This document shows, one piece after another, positions 11,824 through 25,099 of a stretch of DNA of 64,000 bases. The position numbers were made by a program, and so were the translations under genes. Position 1 is the first letter of the stretch; each line of letters starts with the position of its first letter. The DNA is from Burhinus oedicnemus. Taxonomy: Eukaryota; Chordata; Aves; Charadriiformes; Burhinidae. The stretch spans positions 39,654 through 103,653 of the forward strand of contig VFFE01006811.1 of NCBI GenBank assembly GCA_008921705.1, read 5' to 3'. The notes under the pieces were generated by a model. The model made no database searches. It had not been told where the DNA came from and saw only the letters and a program-made list of their open reading frames with translations.

Positions 11824-13670
11824 CAAGATAAAGCTGGTTTCAAGGAATGTGTCTTGTTTCAAACAATGCCTACTTTTATTAACTGGAAACACACTACAAC
11901 AGTTAAAAGGATCCTGCAATAGGAGATTCAAATAAGATAAGTAACTCAAAACGCAGAAAATGAAAAACAGAAGAAAGTTCAGCATTAAAACCTTTGTTTG
12001 CTTTAGCGGGACATGAAGTGATCTCTTACATTTGTTCTCTCAGCTAATCCTGACTCCCCAAAGATTCAGTAGGCTTCGCTGGATAGAGGTTCGGCCACTC
12101 AGTGACTTAATACTGAGTCCTGTAGTATGTTGTCATGGTTAGAAAATCTCCACTAGTGGAAAATGCTTCTAAACAAGGGCAACTCCTTTTTTATTTATTG
12201 TTTGAATCTAATCATATGGTTTCCTGCCTTGCACATCTGGTCTTAGATAGTCAGATCTGGAAACGATAGCTTTTTACATTGTTAACCCCACCCTGTAGTG
12301 TTAGTAAGGACTTGATCCAAATCCCAGTCAGAGTCTTTTCTACTGACTACAGTGGAACTGGATCAGGCCCCCACTGAATTGCTGCCTCCAGTGAATTGGG
12401 GATTAAGAAGAAAAGATTTGAGGAAAAATCTACACTTTCTTGTGCTGGTAAGAAACCAGGCGTTCTTTAACGGAAGCACTAGTACTATTTCTGTGTCACA
12501 GAAATCTTCATTCGTCCCTTGGTATTCATTAACCTATCTTGGTGTACTGCAGTTCTCAGTTGCTATTAAAATATGATTAATTTAGGATATAAGCAATAAA
12601 CTTGATGCTTTTATTATGTGTTATTCCACATTTAACTTTGTCTCATGCACAGATTTATCTTATCAATGTATTTCCCTTTAAAAGACTCCCAAGTCTCATC
12701 ATAGTTAGGCAAAGTGAGTTTCTTGAAGGGAAAAAATTAAGAATCCTGTTTCTTGATGCTACCAGTAGTATAATTTGACTGTAATAATACATTATTAATG
12801 CAGGATACATTTAGATTGAAATCCTAAGTCAGTTACGTTCACTCCGAAGAGTGAGAGCTGGAAAGAGTGCTATGGTTTCCATTTGTTCCTCTATCATAAC
12901 ACCACTTTTTACAAGTAACAAGTAATCTGCTTTTAGGAACAAGTAAAGCAGTATGAGCAGCATCCTGCTGTGGATAAGAACTTGGGTTTGGTTGCTTTCT
13001 GGATAGTTTCTTTTCCTAGGGTGAGTATTCAGGGTCAAGGAAAGGAACAGGGAGACAAAGTGCTGCATCCCTCTGGAATTTTGCCCATGAAGAACAGATA
13101 CAGGCAATGTCCCTGAAGGAATATAAGCATGGGGTGTGAGACAACAAGCATGAGGTTAGCACTATTCCCCGGTCACCTAAACAGAAAGAAAAAAAGGAGG
13201 GAAAAAAAGTCAAATTTTCTTGTGCAATGATTTGACCCTGCTTTAAAGAAAAGATCTATGTGTCTATATTACAGGGATCACCTATGTCCCATTTGTAAAC
13301 CATTCAGCATGGCAGCATCTGGTAATATGGAACAAAAATTATTTTTGTGTTTACCTGGGCTATGGTTCAACAAGACACAAAATTTGGCTTTGAGGCTCTT
13401 TCTGTCAGATCCAAAACCCTGTGGCCACATGCCACAAAGCACTGAACCAGTGTAAACCCATTCTGCTGGTTCAATTTGTTCAAAACGTTTTGAAGGATTA
13501 ACCAGGCTGGACCAGGGAGCATCTATTCTCACACAGCCAGTAAAAATGTGCCATAAAAGCACAAAATGCCAGCTAATGCCGTTCTAGCTAGTCTGGTTTG
13601 CACATGTTCTGGATTACATTTGTGTGCGGAGCGCACTAGCATTGTCCCGCAGTGCAACCGGGGATCGCGG
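11824..13670. other. Unique sequence, no gene seen
   Basis: No exon or transposon was recognised. Open frames of 65-94 codons (12829-13107 and 13278-13562, both minus) show no domain. Confidence 0.5.
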
Positions 13671-13740
13671 CATTGTAATGGTGAGCAGGCTGCTCACTAT
13701 CACGGCATTGTAATGGTGAGCAGGCTGCTCACTGTCACGG
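13671..13740. repeat. 35-bp tandem duplication with an internal hairpin
   Basis: Two head-to-tail copies, 13671-13705 and 13706-13740, are identical except for one A/G difference near the end (CACTATCACGG against CACTGTCACGG). Each copy holds the near-palindrome GTGAGCAGGCTGCTCAC (13681-13697 and 13716-13732): two 8-nt arms around a single central G. The single mismatch suggests a recent duplication. An open frame (13566-13913, plus) passes through it because 35 bp plus its context happens to stay open, not because a peptide repeat is conserved. Confidence 0.95.
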
Positions 13741-14067
13741 CACAGTTATCTCTGAACAGCTTTGCTTCTGCACCACCACCACCACCAAGTTACATTCTTT
13801 TGTCCCTCCCCAATAAACACCCCCATGCTGACAAAGTGTACCAGGAGTGGGACAACCCGTTCATAATGGCATTTGACCAAGGGCTACCCAAAGAGCTCCC
13901 CAAAGAGATGTAGCAAGACTAATGACAGCCCTAAGGCTTCTGAGATTCATGACTTCACAAATTTGTTTATTTTCAGCTTTAGGAGTGTCTATCACTTGAT
14001 CTTGATAACTGAATTGTAAATATTTGAAATAATTCATATACTTCTTTATCCCAGTCCATATTAAAAA

Positions 14068-14115
14068 ATCTAGTCACATAATTTACCATATATCTAGTCA
14101 CATAATTTACCATAT
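14068..14115. repeat. 24-bp perfect tandem duplication
   Basis: The 24-bp unit beginning ATCTAGTCACATAATT is present twice without mismatch (14068-14091 and 14092-14115), followed by the first few bases of a third unit. It is AT-rich and probably arose by replication slippage. Confidence 0.95.
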
Positions 14116-17100
14116 ATCCACCCTCCTGTTATCTCTGGCTTGAATGAAGAGGCACAATTTTCTCCTACGTTAAAAAGATCAGAAATATGGGATACTTTCC
14201 AAAACTCACTTAAATCATCGAACATCTTCTTACTGATATTAAGTGTGCCTATAGATTTTGGGAGCTAGTGAACAGAACAGAGTACCCCGTGCCTTCCCCG
14301 TACAGAGCTCAAATAGAAGGGCTTAGCGCATGCAACCTCAACCAACTGTGCCTGTGAGGGTGCAGTACAGGGAGAAATGGGTTTAGTTGCATCAGATTTG
14401 TTTGTTTTGCTGAACTTTTTCTGTTTTTCTTTTCTTGAAAACTCTTCAGCTTGAAACTCCTTGGGAACCTAGAAAGAACATTCAGCTGTTTTTGTAACAG
14501 TGCTCAAGACTTCACAGAAACTACTGACTCACATTTATACCAGTAAAATGTTTTTAAATATTTCACCAGGGGCTAAGCAGGAAAAATATGTTGTAGTTCT
14601 GGTGATTCAACCTAGGATTTCATAGCTACACATCATTAACACTATAAAATGATCTGTTTCATTTATTTTTTCATTTATATTTCTCTCACATCTCCTTTGT
14701 CACATCTCCAGAGGTTTTTCTCACTATTCCCTTGTATTCCTAAAGCTGGAAAAAGATGATTTTGTAATTATTACTTATTCACCTCAATGCAAGTTTTAGT
14801 ACTTTGAAAAGTGAAAAAGCTTAAGTGAGATTTTTTTCCCTCGTGCTTATCTCAGTCTATTCTCTGGCAAATTTTTCACAGTTATTTAAAAAAAAAATAA
14901 AAATAATTCCTGTGCTGAAAACAAGACGACTGCTGTAGGGGAAAAGTAAGCAATTCTGAAGTAACATAATAAAATTATAAGTAATGCATAAAATAGGCTG
15001 AAGATTACATGGTTTGTTTAACATGCCAAAATTTTATTTCATTACTCAGGTCTTGCTATTTTACTGGATTTCCTTTTTTCTTACAATTCATATACGTATT
15101 TACAACATAAAGTGGTGTGTTACAGAGAAAGGAATCCAGAGATGATTGTGCCAGCTCTCAAACAAGGAGTAGTATACACAGGACACTGTTTCTACAATAA
15201 CAAGAGTCATCATTTATTAATTGAGGAAGAGCATTGCTCTCATCTGGTACCAGTCTTTTGGAACAAGTTGATATTGTTCTGGAATGCACAGTGTGGTGTT
15301 CTGTGCCTTCTGCCCTGTTGACTTGATTTGTTTGCCTGTCTCTGGAGCACACTACGTGTGTCCACAGCAGAAATTACAAGTTATATTCGCAGGTAAACTG
15401 AAGTTCTTCCATATGTTTCATCCAGAAAAAAAAAAACAAACCACTTGTGGTACACAGAGCTCCCATGTAAACAATTGTCTTGGATTCTTATTCTCTTTCA
15501 AGAGAAAAAATTAGTTTTCCACACATTTTTTCCTGTGTAGGTCACATAGTTTCCTACTTCCTCATCTGCTTTCATGTTCTGTTACAGTTTTCCCTTTTTA
15601 GTTTTCCTTTGTGTTCTTCTCCAAGGGAATTCTTGGAAACTGAATGTTTTCAGGTGACTCCTTTAGGTTCAGAGCTCTAATGATGATGCAGAAGTCTGTA
15701 CTCTGTTGAACATCTGAAGTGCGAAGAAGATCCATATAATGCTACTGTCTTTACAAAAGAAAATTTTTTACTATTGTAATGTTAGCTATTACTGTCTCCT
15801 CTCTGAATATTTGTCCGTTTGAGCATTGATCTTAAGGCAACCAGCACTGCTCTGTGTGAAGTTGCACAATGTAATTAGGACTTGCAGGACAGTCCTATAA
15901 CAAAATCATCCAGTGTGGTTAGATCTGCTGAACGGCCATTTCCAACATCCTGACCTATAACTGCTTTACAGTTTGGGAACCAAGCACTTTCTTTGAAGAG
16001 ACTGTTGGAGCGCTTGTGTACTTAGTTGGAACATGCCTGCCTGTCTTGCTCATTTTAGGGAAATAGAGATCCACTTAATCTCTGGTTATTGTTTCATGAC
16101 GGGTTTGGAGACAAAAATCAATGTAAGCCCCTCTCTTTCCCACCTCCAGATGCTTGTTCCCATTTTCATATCACACCCTTCCATCTGATCCAGCCAATGC
16201 AACTGTTTGTATGGCTGTGCTGTAATTTGGATCACTTAAATGATCCAGGTTAAAAATAACCTCAGCCTGAATAAAGAACTATTTTAAACTTTCTTTGCTG
16301 CTGAAGCCAGACTATTATGAAAATACGCCTTTTGTGAGCAATAGCTTGACCTTTCTGCTTTCCATAGAGGCCACATGAAGTCCAGCATGTTTCTGAATGA
16401 CTTTTTTCTGATTAAAGAAATACCTTAATAACTCACTTTTCAAGACGCTGAACTTCAATTTCCTCAGAGTACTGGAAAGAAAATCTAAAACCTTGTGGAG
16501 AAATAATTTGGTTCACATTGATATCAGTGACAACAGAGTCAGTAGAATCATGAAGAATAAGCATGAATCCATAGTCCACCTTTCTTGAAAGGGTTGCTCA
16601 TTGTCTACAAGCCCTTCATAAATCATGATCAGAAAAAGATCCCTTAGTGAACAGATTGCAAAACAAATCCGCAGGGTAATGTGTCTTTCAATATATGTCA
16701 GAATGAACATGCCCTTTGGGGGACAGATAGAGCTGAAGCTTCAATCACTGCACGGGTACTGTGAGGCTGGTAACTAGCATCTTGGTTAGCATAGCTGAGA
16801 CTGCACAGGCCAAGACGGGAGACCACAGACCTGTTACCCACCACCTAGGACATTAGAAGCATCATCAGGGATAGTATGCTGCTGTTCTTGTTGTTGAAAA
16901 GGTTAAAGTTGAAAAATCAGTGCTAGAAACCTTTATGCACATCTACCCTGGCTGACAAATGGAGAACAATGGGTCCTGATCACTGTGTTCCTTGGGTCCG
17001 CAATCTGCTGCTTGGATTCAGCCACACAACTGATTTTGTGCATGTTACATGCAGCACCTGCTGCTCTGTGTAGTAATTTGGAGAAAGCCAGGAAAACTGA

Positions 17101-18679
17101 AGACACATTTTTCTCTCATGACTTCATATTAACTAAAAGCCTGTGACATACAAAACTTCATGTTGTTACAAGCACTGCTTCTGAGTAATGACCTCTCCCT
17201 CTCTCAAGGGGGGATAAAAGTTTGAGCTGGAAATCTGGGCTCCAAATATCTCCTAATCGGATTTCTTTTTCATAGATCCATGCAGAAAATTATGTCTGTT
17301 TGCAATACATTAGAATTGCTTCAGTAATGCATGGGGACTTTTTTCATATCAGCAACTATATGTTGCTCAACACTTAGGGTCGGATCTGAAAATAGTGGCT
17401 GGAAATACTCCTCATAACACCAAACATTTTGACAATACCTAAGTGTTTTGAAGATAATAATGTCTAATTTTTATTTTGTTTATACTGAAAAAAATTGATA
17501 ATAACAGGAAATAAATAAAGTAATAAATCATGCCTTTGTTATATAGACAAGAAAGAACATTATAGTTTTGTTATCTGGTCTTTCAAAGACAAGCCTAATA
17601 TTGTTTGCAATCAGAAACATGTGTCTCATCAGCATCTTTGCAGTCAGATTAGAAAAGTTGTGATGACCAAATTGTAAGGTCACAAGTCAGCATGCGTAAA
17701 AGTTCTGTGCAAAAAAACAGCTGCAGTTGTAAAGCCAAAGGAAAAATTATCCTCTTGGATTCATAAAGCCTATGTGGGCTTCTATTTTTCTTCCTTTTTC
17801 TTATACATACATAAAAACTAGTTTTCATCAACAGAGATTGAACAAATCATCAGAAGACTAAGCTGCTACAGTCTCATGGATAAAGAGAAAAAAGATTTTA
17901 TTTCCCTTCTCTCCCTTGCTGGCCCAAGTGTGTGGCTACTCCGGCTGATCTCTGCAGCTGTGTACGTACAGTTTTATATACATGCTCTCAAGTCTTGAAG
18001 TTATGGAGTTTCAAATGAACGTATGGCTATGATGGGGGAGAGAAACAGACGGTTAACCATCAAGTCACTGCAAGTTCAACGTGAGAACTGGGTGTGAGAG
18101 CATGCAATAAATCTACTAAGTCAGGAACCAGAAAAAAACATGGATTTGCCTTTTTGACAAAAACAAAGACTGTATGTATTAAGTGACTAATTTATAGCTA
18201 TGAGAAAGGATGAAAGCCCGGCTGTCTTTAAATGAGACTCAACACAGTAAACAACTTTCTAAACCAAACCCATATTGCCAACAAAATAGGTTGGATGATC
18301 CAGCTAGCCTTTTACATAACCTTATATGACTATGGAAGAGCAACTGTATAATATGGGGCCAAAGGTCCATTTCACAAACAGTGGACACCTATAAAGGTAT
18401 AAGAAAAGGGCATTCATGTAACAGTGCTCCGATACCTTGCCACAGACTATATCTTCAAGTTTAATAACAAAAACATCATTGTGTACCTAATTATTTTGAA
18501 CTTATATGCAGTTTTGGGTTCCTCTGCACCTGGCCTGCTAACATTAAACAATGTAATATACAGAAACATAGCTCTTATGGATTGTACCTCCATTAGCTTT
18601 CATAAATTATGCCACTGACCCAGCTACAGGTTGAGTCCATTTACCTCATGAGAAGTTTTGCTAAAATGCCTTTCCATCA

Positions 18680-18880
18680 GCGAGCCCCAAGCATGGCAGG
18701 AGCAGAGGCGCGTGGCAGCCCCCGTCTAGCTAACAGCAGGAGTCCATCCCCTCCGCTCCTCTGGGGCCAGAAGCCTGAGCTCTTCTGCTGCCGGAGTCCC
18801 AGTAAAGCTGTATCTACCAGGTATTTGCAGGTAGGCCACTGACTGCGCCCCAGATAACCTGCACGCGGCACCGTTGAAAT
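18680..18880. other. CpG-richer patch
   Basis: About 200 bp with roughly ten CpG dinucleotides, in AT-rich surroundings that have very few. Examples are GAGGCGCGTGG near 18706 and CTGCACGCGGCACCGTTG near 18860. Three overlapping open frames cross it on both strands and none is recognisable. It could be a small regulatory element or an old exon. Neither is demonstrated. Confidence 0.3.
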
Positions 18881-21800
18881 GAGGCAGTACCCCTTCCCTC
18901 TGCATTAGTAACACTATTTCTTCTTGCCACAGAATTAGGACGAAGTCTGAGTCTGGATTAACAGCATGGTACATCACATAAACTGCAAGACTTGACTCCA
19001 AGAGATTAGAACCAAATGCATAACAAAATGCAACAAGAGGGTACGGCAGATGTTCAGGCATCACTAAGTAGTTCCTCAGAATAACAGATCCGGTGGCCAG
19101 AATGTCCTGCCTGGCTGTCAGCTTCTTCTCCCTCTTCTTAAATTCTGCACAGCATTTCTAATTGTATTCCACTACATCTCTGCGTGCACAAGAATCACTA
19201 CTACAAAGTCAGCATTTCTCAGCAATGCCACCCAAGAGTATCTGATATATCATCTTCTTGTCTCTGAGAAGGATATAATTGCCGAACTTCTACACTACAG
19301 GTTTTTTTATGGCAGCTACTATAATTTGAGCTCTATCCTTCATGTGGTTTAAAAGGCCTAGTACAGACATATTTTATGTGTTTAACATATTTTTTAATTT
19401 ACCAAGTTAATATTATATCTAATTTATAGGAGAGATAAATGAAATACTGCATCCAAGAGACTAATAAAATCTCTTAATTTGTTTTCTAAATGACAGTATT
19501 TGCTCCAAAAATACCCTTCAATGGAAACAGATGACTCTAGATAAAAAAGTGTTCCCGTGCGTACAGATACCCAGCACCTTCCTTCGGAGTGCTGCTCCAC
19601 ATGGAACTGGCCATAATGCAGGTTCTCTGTGCCTTCCACAAAAATATTTGTCTCATAAAGGATTCACCATACAGTTTTACACCTAGGCAGTGTCACTTTC
19701 AAAACGACAGTTCCTCTAACACAAAAAGTTAATGCTTTAGAGTGAATAATCACATCCAAAACCACATTAAAAGCTTATGTCTTGTGAAAGACTCTGAAAA
19801 AGTTGAAAATTCAGGTGTTAAGTACAAGCACAGTTTTCAAAAGTTTCTGAATTTTAACAATAGATTTGGGCTTCAAAATAGTTAGGAAAGCAATGTCTGA
19901 TTGGAAAATCTTTTCTTTCCAGACTCTCCTGTCCTCCTTTGGTTATACAGTCCACCTAAACAACAAAACAACCTTTTTAAAAAAGTTTTTAATATATAGG
20001 CTGTGGTTTTGGTTTGTAAGAATAGATAACTTTAAAGATACAGAAGCTGAAACCTGCAAAACATCCTTTGTCCACCTCTGTATAGTAAGCAAGACTTAGG
20101 TCTTAATGTGGTGTCAACATCAGGAGAAGAAAAAAACCCAAGACAGTTATATGAAATCTACATAGAAAGGCCTACACTTACATGAAAAGGCCTCAAAAAT
20201 TGGTGCAGATGCCTGAGGATTAAATGATTAATTGCAGAATCACATGCAAAAATAGATTACAGGCAAATATCCTGATGGTTTACCCAAAAAGGCCTGCTCC
20301 CCAGGGAAATAATTTTCTCTGTTCATCGTCACTTTATATTACCCATCCATCATTTGGTCATCAATTTCAGCTATTCGCTTGTTGCCAAGTCTATTTTCAA
20401 GTTTCCACATTCCTTCTGTGTCATTGCATCTTCCCCTTCTCCTGCACTGGGCTGGCTCTCCGTCTGCTGGCTCTCCAGGCTGGGTCGAATGTGAAGTGTG
20501 TTTGGGGTCTTGAGAGGGTGTTTTGGTTTCTTGGGGTTATTTTTAACCCCTATTTTTCTCCCTTTTGTGCTTACACAGCTGGTCCGTTAGTTCACCCAAG
20601 AAAAGCTGGTGTTATTGAACAGGGGTGTGGAGAAATATCTGTGCAGACCTTGAGTCCTTGGGTGGGATGGTAATAACTAATGTTACCTTCTTGGGATACT
20701 AATTCATCCCTGCTTATTTCCTTACAGAAGGATACAAATGTTGTTTCTTTTTTCCATTAAAAGGGAATATTTTCTGTCCTACAGTTTCTGAGAACCTCTG
20801 GCCAAAATTCTGTTCCAGCTTACTGTCATATGAACCTGGAATTTTTCCACCCAGTTAAAATAAAAAGTAACTTTCTGCTCTGCTCTCCTCTCCTCAGCTC
20901 CTTTTCAAAATCCTGTGCAATATTATTATGACTAGGACACTATTTTCTGGGAGAGTAATTTGTGTTGTGTTACCTGCAGTAGAAGCACAATGTAAAGTTA
21001 CTTTTTAAAGGTAACATTTAGAACTGAGCTTACATCTACTTCCCTGACCAGTTATACCCATTTCACAGAGTTCTTCAAGGGTTTTTTCTTGTGAAACTGA
21101 GGAACACACAGCACACTTTCCTTTCACTGAGTGCTGCCTTGACTGTTTCTGTGCTCTTCTTTCTACTTTCTCATGGTTTGGTATCCTAAGAAAACAGGTC
21201 TAGCCCAACCAAAAATGAGGCAGTATTAAAAATAATACAAAAAAAAAAAGTTGTCCTAGTCCAGTTGCACTTGAAAAAAAGGTTTTCCATAGCTCAGATA
21301 AGTACCAGGGCATGCATCTAAATTTTGCATTCTTAGCCCAGCTGAGGCTGCAGTACATATCTTTATAGGTTCAGTCATCACTCAATAATCCTGGTTGACA
21401 AAAGATGCATAGGTAAATAAAACATAGGTAAATAAAAGACCGCTGGAGGGGAGAAAAGCTTGCTTTTGATTGTGTTTGTTTGTTTGATTGCTCTCTAGTA
21501 AAACCAGCTCCTTATTAACCTTATTCAATCTAGTAATCAATCTTTTAAAAACGGAATTATCCCCCATTAACTAATGCTCCCTTTAAAGGAACTGAGACCG
21601 AGGGCATAGTAAGTTTAAAAGACTAAGTAAGAAAGCTATGGTTGTGCCAGAAAATTAACTGTTAAAATTTATAAAAAATAAAATAAATTGGTGCTTTATC
21701 ACTGTTATATCCATACCCAAGTCATTGTCAGCAGGACGACCTTCAGCCACCAGAAAAGGCAGCTTCTCTGCATTGCTCATCTAGGATCCCTAATCCGGTG

Positions 21801-22413
21801 ATTCTTATCACTAAAGCCAATGAAAATAAAGATGATTATTTTAGCATGAAAGCACAGCTCAGTGGTATCACCATCTGTGTTACTGACCATCTGCATTATC
21901 CCTGACTTGGTTTTGGCCTGGACAAACGATCATGATGACTTACACTGTAAGGGCAAGGTTTGGAGATTAATTTATACCAATGACCATGCCCAAAAGGCAG
22001 TTTTGATGAAACCACCATGGCTTTGGTAATAAGAGTTTAGCACATAAACACGGTCTGTGTCATAACAATTGGTCTCAGAGCAGGAACAGTCATTCACCCA
22101 TTAGATTTATTAGTACAGGAATTGCCAAAACCAACTAGAACTCGCAAGAAAACAACCAAGACTGCTCAATTTCTTGCCACAGAATGTGGACATTTTATCT
22201 TCAGACTTTGATTACACAAAATATATGCCATATCTTAGGAAAAGTTGTCCCTCAGACTCTGTTGGTGTCCTCCACAAATTCTAAAAATAAAAACCAAGGT
22301 TCAAAACTCTTCTGGATGCAGAGTCAGGCAACAAACAGGGAATGGGCATCCACCCTTGCTGGGAGGACAGTGCACCTTAGAGATGTAAATTTGGCTGTGT
22401 GAATGCATGTAGC

Positions 22414-22438
22414 ATGTGTGTGTATATATGTGTGTATA
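22414..22438. repeat. Short (TG)n/(TA)n microsatellite
   Basis: Alternating purine-pyrimidine run of TG, TA and TG dinucleotides over about 25 bp. Confidence 0.85.
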
Positions 22439-24614
22439 AGTGGTTGGTGGGAGATGGGTAAACTCTTTGATTTAAAAACAGTATGACATCACAGTCCTTG
22501 GTGTTATTTGCTGGCCAGAAAAGATGTGTCTTTTTGCTCGACCATTGTTTTGTCAACTCATTTCTTCTAATGTCTTAGTTCTTCCATATTACAATATATA
22601 TATTTAGAATATATAGCAAATAGTCAATAATAACACTTGCATGTTATTCTTTTAACAATACTATTGATACCTGTGTTTTAGTAAAACAGACTTCTCTTTT
22701 GTACCCAGAAAGAAGAAATCCTTTTAGTTTTAGTTGGCTAATTAGAATTTTTACTGGCTTTCTTCCCTGCAATGTTCCCTATAAACTCTGCTTCCTGGTA
22801 TAAACTCTTATCTCCTTTCTTTTATCTTTGATGAAAAAATGAAACAGACATAACAAAGAACCCACAATAGAAACATAAAGAAGGATCTCACAGAGTTGGA
22901 AACACTGGAAGGCTTGATTTCTTCCCAGGCAAAAAGCAGTCATCTTCACTTCTTAAAACTTGGTAATTGTCTTCTGGAGGTAGAGTCAATAAGAAGTGAA
23001 AGCAAATGCCTCCATTATCTAATTTCACTATATTTATATACAGCAGAAAAGATCACATATATACTGGATATCTCCAAAGGGTGGGTCTCTGAAATGGAAT
23101 GCTGCTTCTTTATCCATTCAGGGGGAAAATGAAACCAGAACATTCCCTTATTTGCCAAGACAGCCTTACACAGATCCTGACACACATTTTTTTGTCCTTT
23201 TCTGCACCACTTGGGTTGATTTTTCTTTTTTTTTTTTAAATCACGTAGCAGTTTTTTTCTGAACCCACTTCCTGCTGGCTTTTTAAAAGATATACATTTG
23301 GTAATTGTGCTGTGACATTTTGTTATTATTACCATTTGGAGGAAAAGAAACAAAATTCAAGTACTTCTCTCAGTGAAACTTCAGCAATGATGATGTTTTC
23401 ATTATTGTTTCCACTGACAGCAGTAACATAAAATTTTAACTGTAAGATACAGTCCTGGCTCAGTGTTTCTCTCCAGCATCAGAAAAAATGTACTACTGTC
23501 CCACAGGATTTTGTTTTAATCCTTATGGTGTTAACATTCAATTTTGTGGCTGGGCGAAACAACCCAGAGAAGGTGTTGGCTGCAGTAAGAAGCATCTGGG
23601 ATCGTGCTGCCCGTGTGCCTGGCTAAGCTTAGTGCTTGCCTTTGCCTCTTCCCTTCCTGCCACAGCTGAAGGGAAGCAACCAAACCTGTTACGGTAACAT
23701 AGCCATAGCTATACCAGCGTCGCTCTAGCTTCAGGAGAAAGGTGCTGAGAAGAAAACGGGTTGCCTTCAGTTTACCCACAACTCTTTCATTATACCTGGG
23801 GTATTCCCAGACAGCTGCTGCTTCCAGAAACGAGGGAAACATCAAGCCTTGCTTTTGCCACCTCTACCTGTCTAAGGAACTGCCTGCTTTCTCTCTGCCT
23901 GAAGACTACCCTGGAAATATCTAACTATTGGAATACGAATCTATAAAAACATGCAAACATAACTGGGTTTGGTGGGGTTTTTTTATTTCCTTAAACTGAA
24001 GAAAAGTAACGTTAACTGTTGATTTTCTTTTTCCTGTGCCAATTATACTTTTATCAAAAGGTTGCCTTAATTGCCCTGTCATCAGCTTTCACACCTGCCC
24101 TTTTTCTCTATAACTTGTCCTAATTTAGACCACAACTGGCTCTAGTCTCTGGGCTAAATCCTGAACTAGCTGATTTTAGTAAAAAGACTAATTCTGTTTT
24201 CAAAAGTAAATAATCAGAAGCAACCAATTAACAAATCCCATTGCTTGGGCTCATTCTTTCAATTCCAGTCCTTGCTACCATTGTGTGGTTCTTCCCTTCA
24301 CTTTTCTGATCTCTGTGTCTTTCTCTATGGGGTTTCTGTTTCTTTTTTGTTTTCTTCAGTCATAACCTTTTCCCTGCTACCTGTCACTACTCCTATGTTC
24401 AGAGCATCGCAACCATTTATTTCAATTTCTATCCATAATAAAACCTGTCCACCCAAATTAATCTAGATGCTTTTAAATGATTGCAACCCACAATGACAGA
24501 CAACACTAATTAAGCCATTAAGCTACCATAGACACTTACTACCCAAAGAAATTAAGCTGCAATGAGCATTGACTTCCACCTCCCTAAACGTCAAAGCTAC
24601 ATTTTTTCTTTTTT

Positions 24615-24657
24615 NNNNNNNNNNNNNNNNNNNNNNNNNNNNNNNNNNNNNNNNNNN
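24615..24657. other. Assembly gap (43 N)
   Basis: The run of 43 N lies between a T-rich flank and a TTCC microsatellite. The true sequence is unknown and is most likely more of the same pyrimidine repeat. Reading frames drawn across it are meaningless. Confidence 0.99.
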
Positions 24658-24761
24658 TCCTTCCTTCCTTCCTTCCTTCCTTCCTTCCTTCCTTCCTTCC
24701 TTCCTTCCCTCCTTCCTTCCCTCCCTCCCTCCTTCCTTCCTTCCTTCCTTCCTTCCTTCCT
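24658..24761. repeat. (TTCC)n microsatellite
   Basis: About 104 bp of uninterrupted pyrimidine in TTCC units, with a CCCT/TCCC-variant block near 24709-24731. It abuts the N gap, so its true length is not known. It is a homopyrimidine tract on the plus strand, the mirror of the homopurine tract at 11694. Confidence 0.97.
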
Positions 24762-25070
24762 ACATTTCACTAAGTATTTTTTATTTTGATATAAGAACCA
24801 ATTATGATTACAATCTGTGTAATTTTTCCTTCCTCTAATCAATTAACCTTGGAAGTCCCTATGGAGAGACTGTTACAGGTCCTTGCCCTACTGAACTGCC
24901 TTACTTGCCCCTACTTTCTGTGCACCTGTGATGGCATAAATTAGTCACAGATGTCTGGCTAAGACATAATCACTGTCATTTGTCAGGAAGTTGATAGCTA
25001 TATCACTTTCTCTTGCTCTGCAGAATCTACTTCTTGACAGGTCAAATTTTCTACGTCTATAAACTCTATC

Positions 25071-25099
25071 AGGAAAAAAAAAGAAAAAGAAAGAAAGGG
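25071..25099. repeat. A/G-rich homopurine run
   Basis: 29 consecutive purines, mostly A with spaced G. Confidence 0.8.

Larger units (their letters stand above)
14119..24600. other. About 10.5 kb of unique AT-rich sequence, no gene seen
   Basis: This is the longest repeat-poor stretch. No transposon, RNA gene or exon was recognised. The longest frame, 20224-20673 plus (149 codons), has no domain and contains no lasting pattern beyond a hydrophobic middle. A CpG-richer patch (about 18680-18880) and a short TG/TA microsatellite (22414-22438) are the only local departures. Low repeat content would suit an intron or a regulatory desert. Confidence 0.5.

Noticed and set aside
11388..11985. Open frames of 97-147 codons rich in Gly, Arg, Glu and Lys, or in Ser, Pro, Leu and Phe
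   Set aside because: Their openness comes from the homopurine tract, which cannot form stop codons on the pyrimidine strand and rarely does so on the purine strand.
20224..20673. 149-codon plus-strand frame
   Set aside because: There is no recognisable domain, no support from splice signals and no codon pattern. A frame of this length is expected about once by chance in a window this size.
24562..24842. Frames running through the N gap with repeated Ser-Phe-Leu-Pro
   Set aside because: They are artefacts of the gap and the TTCC repeat.
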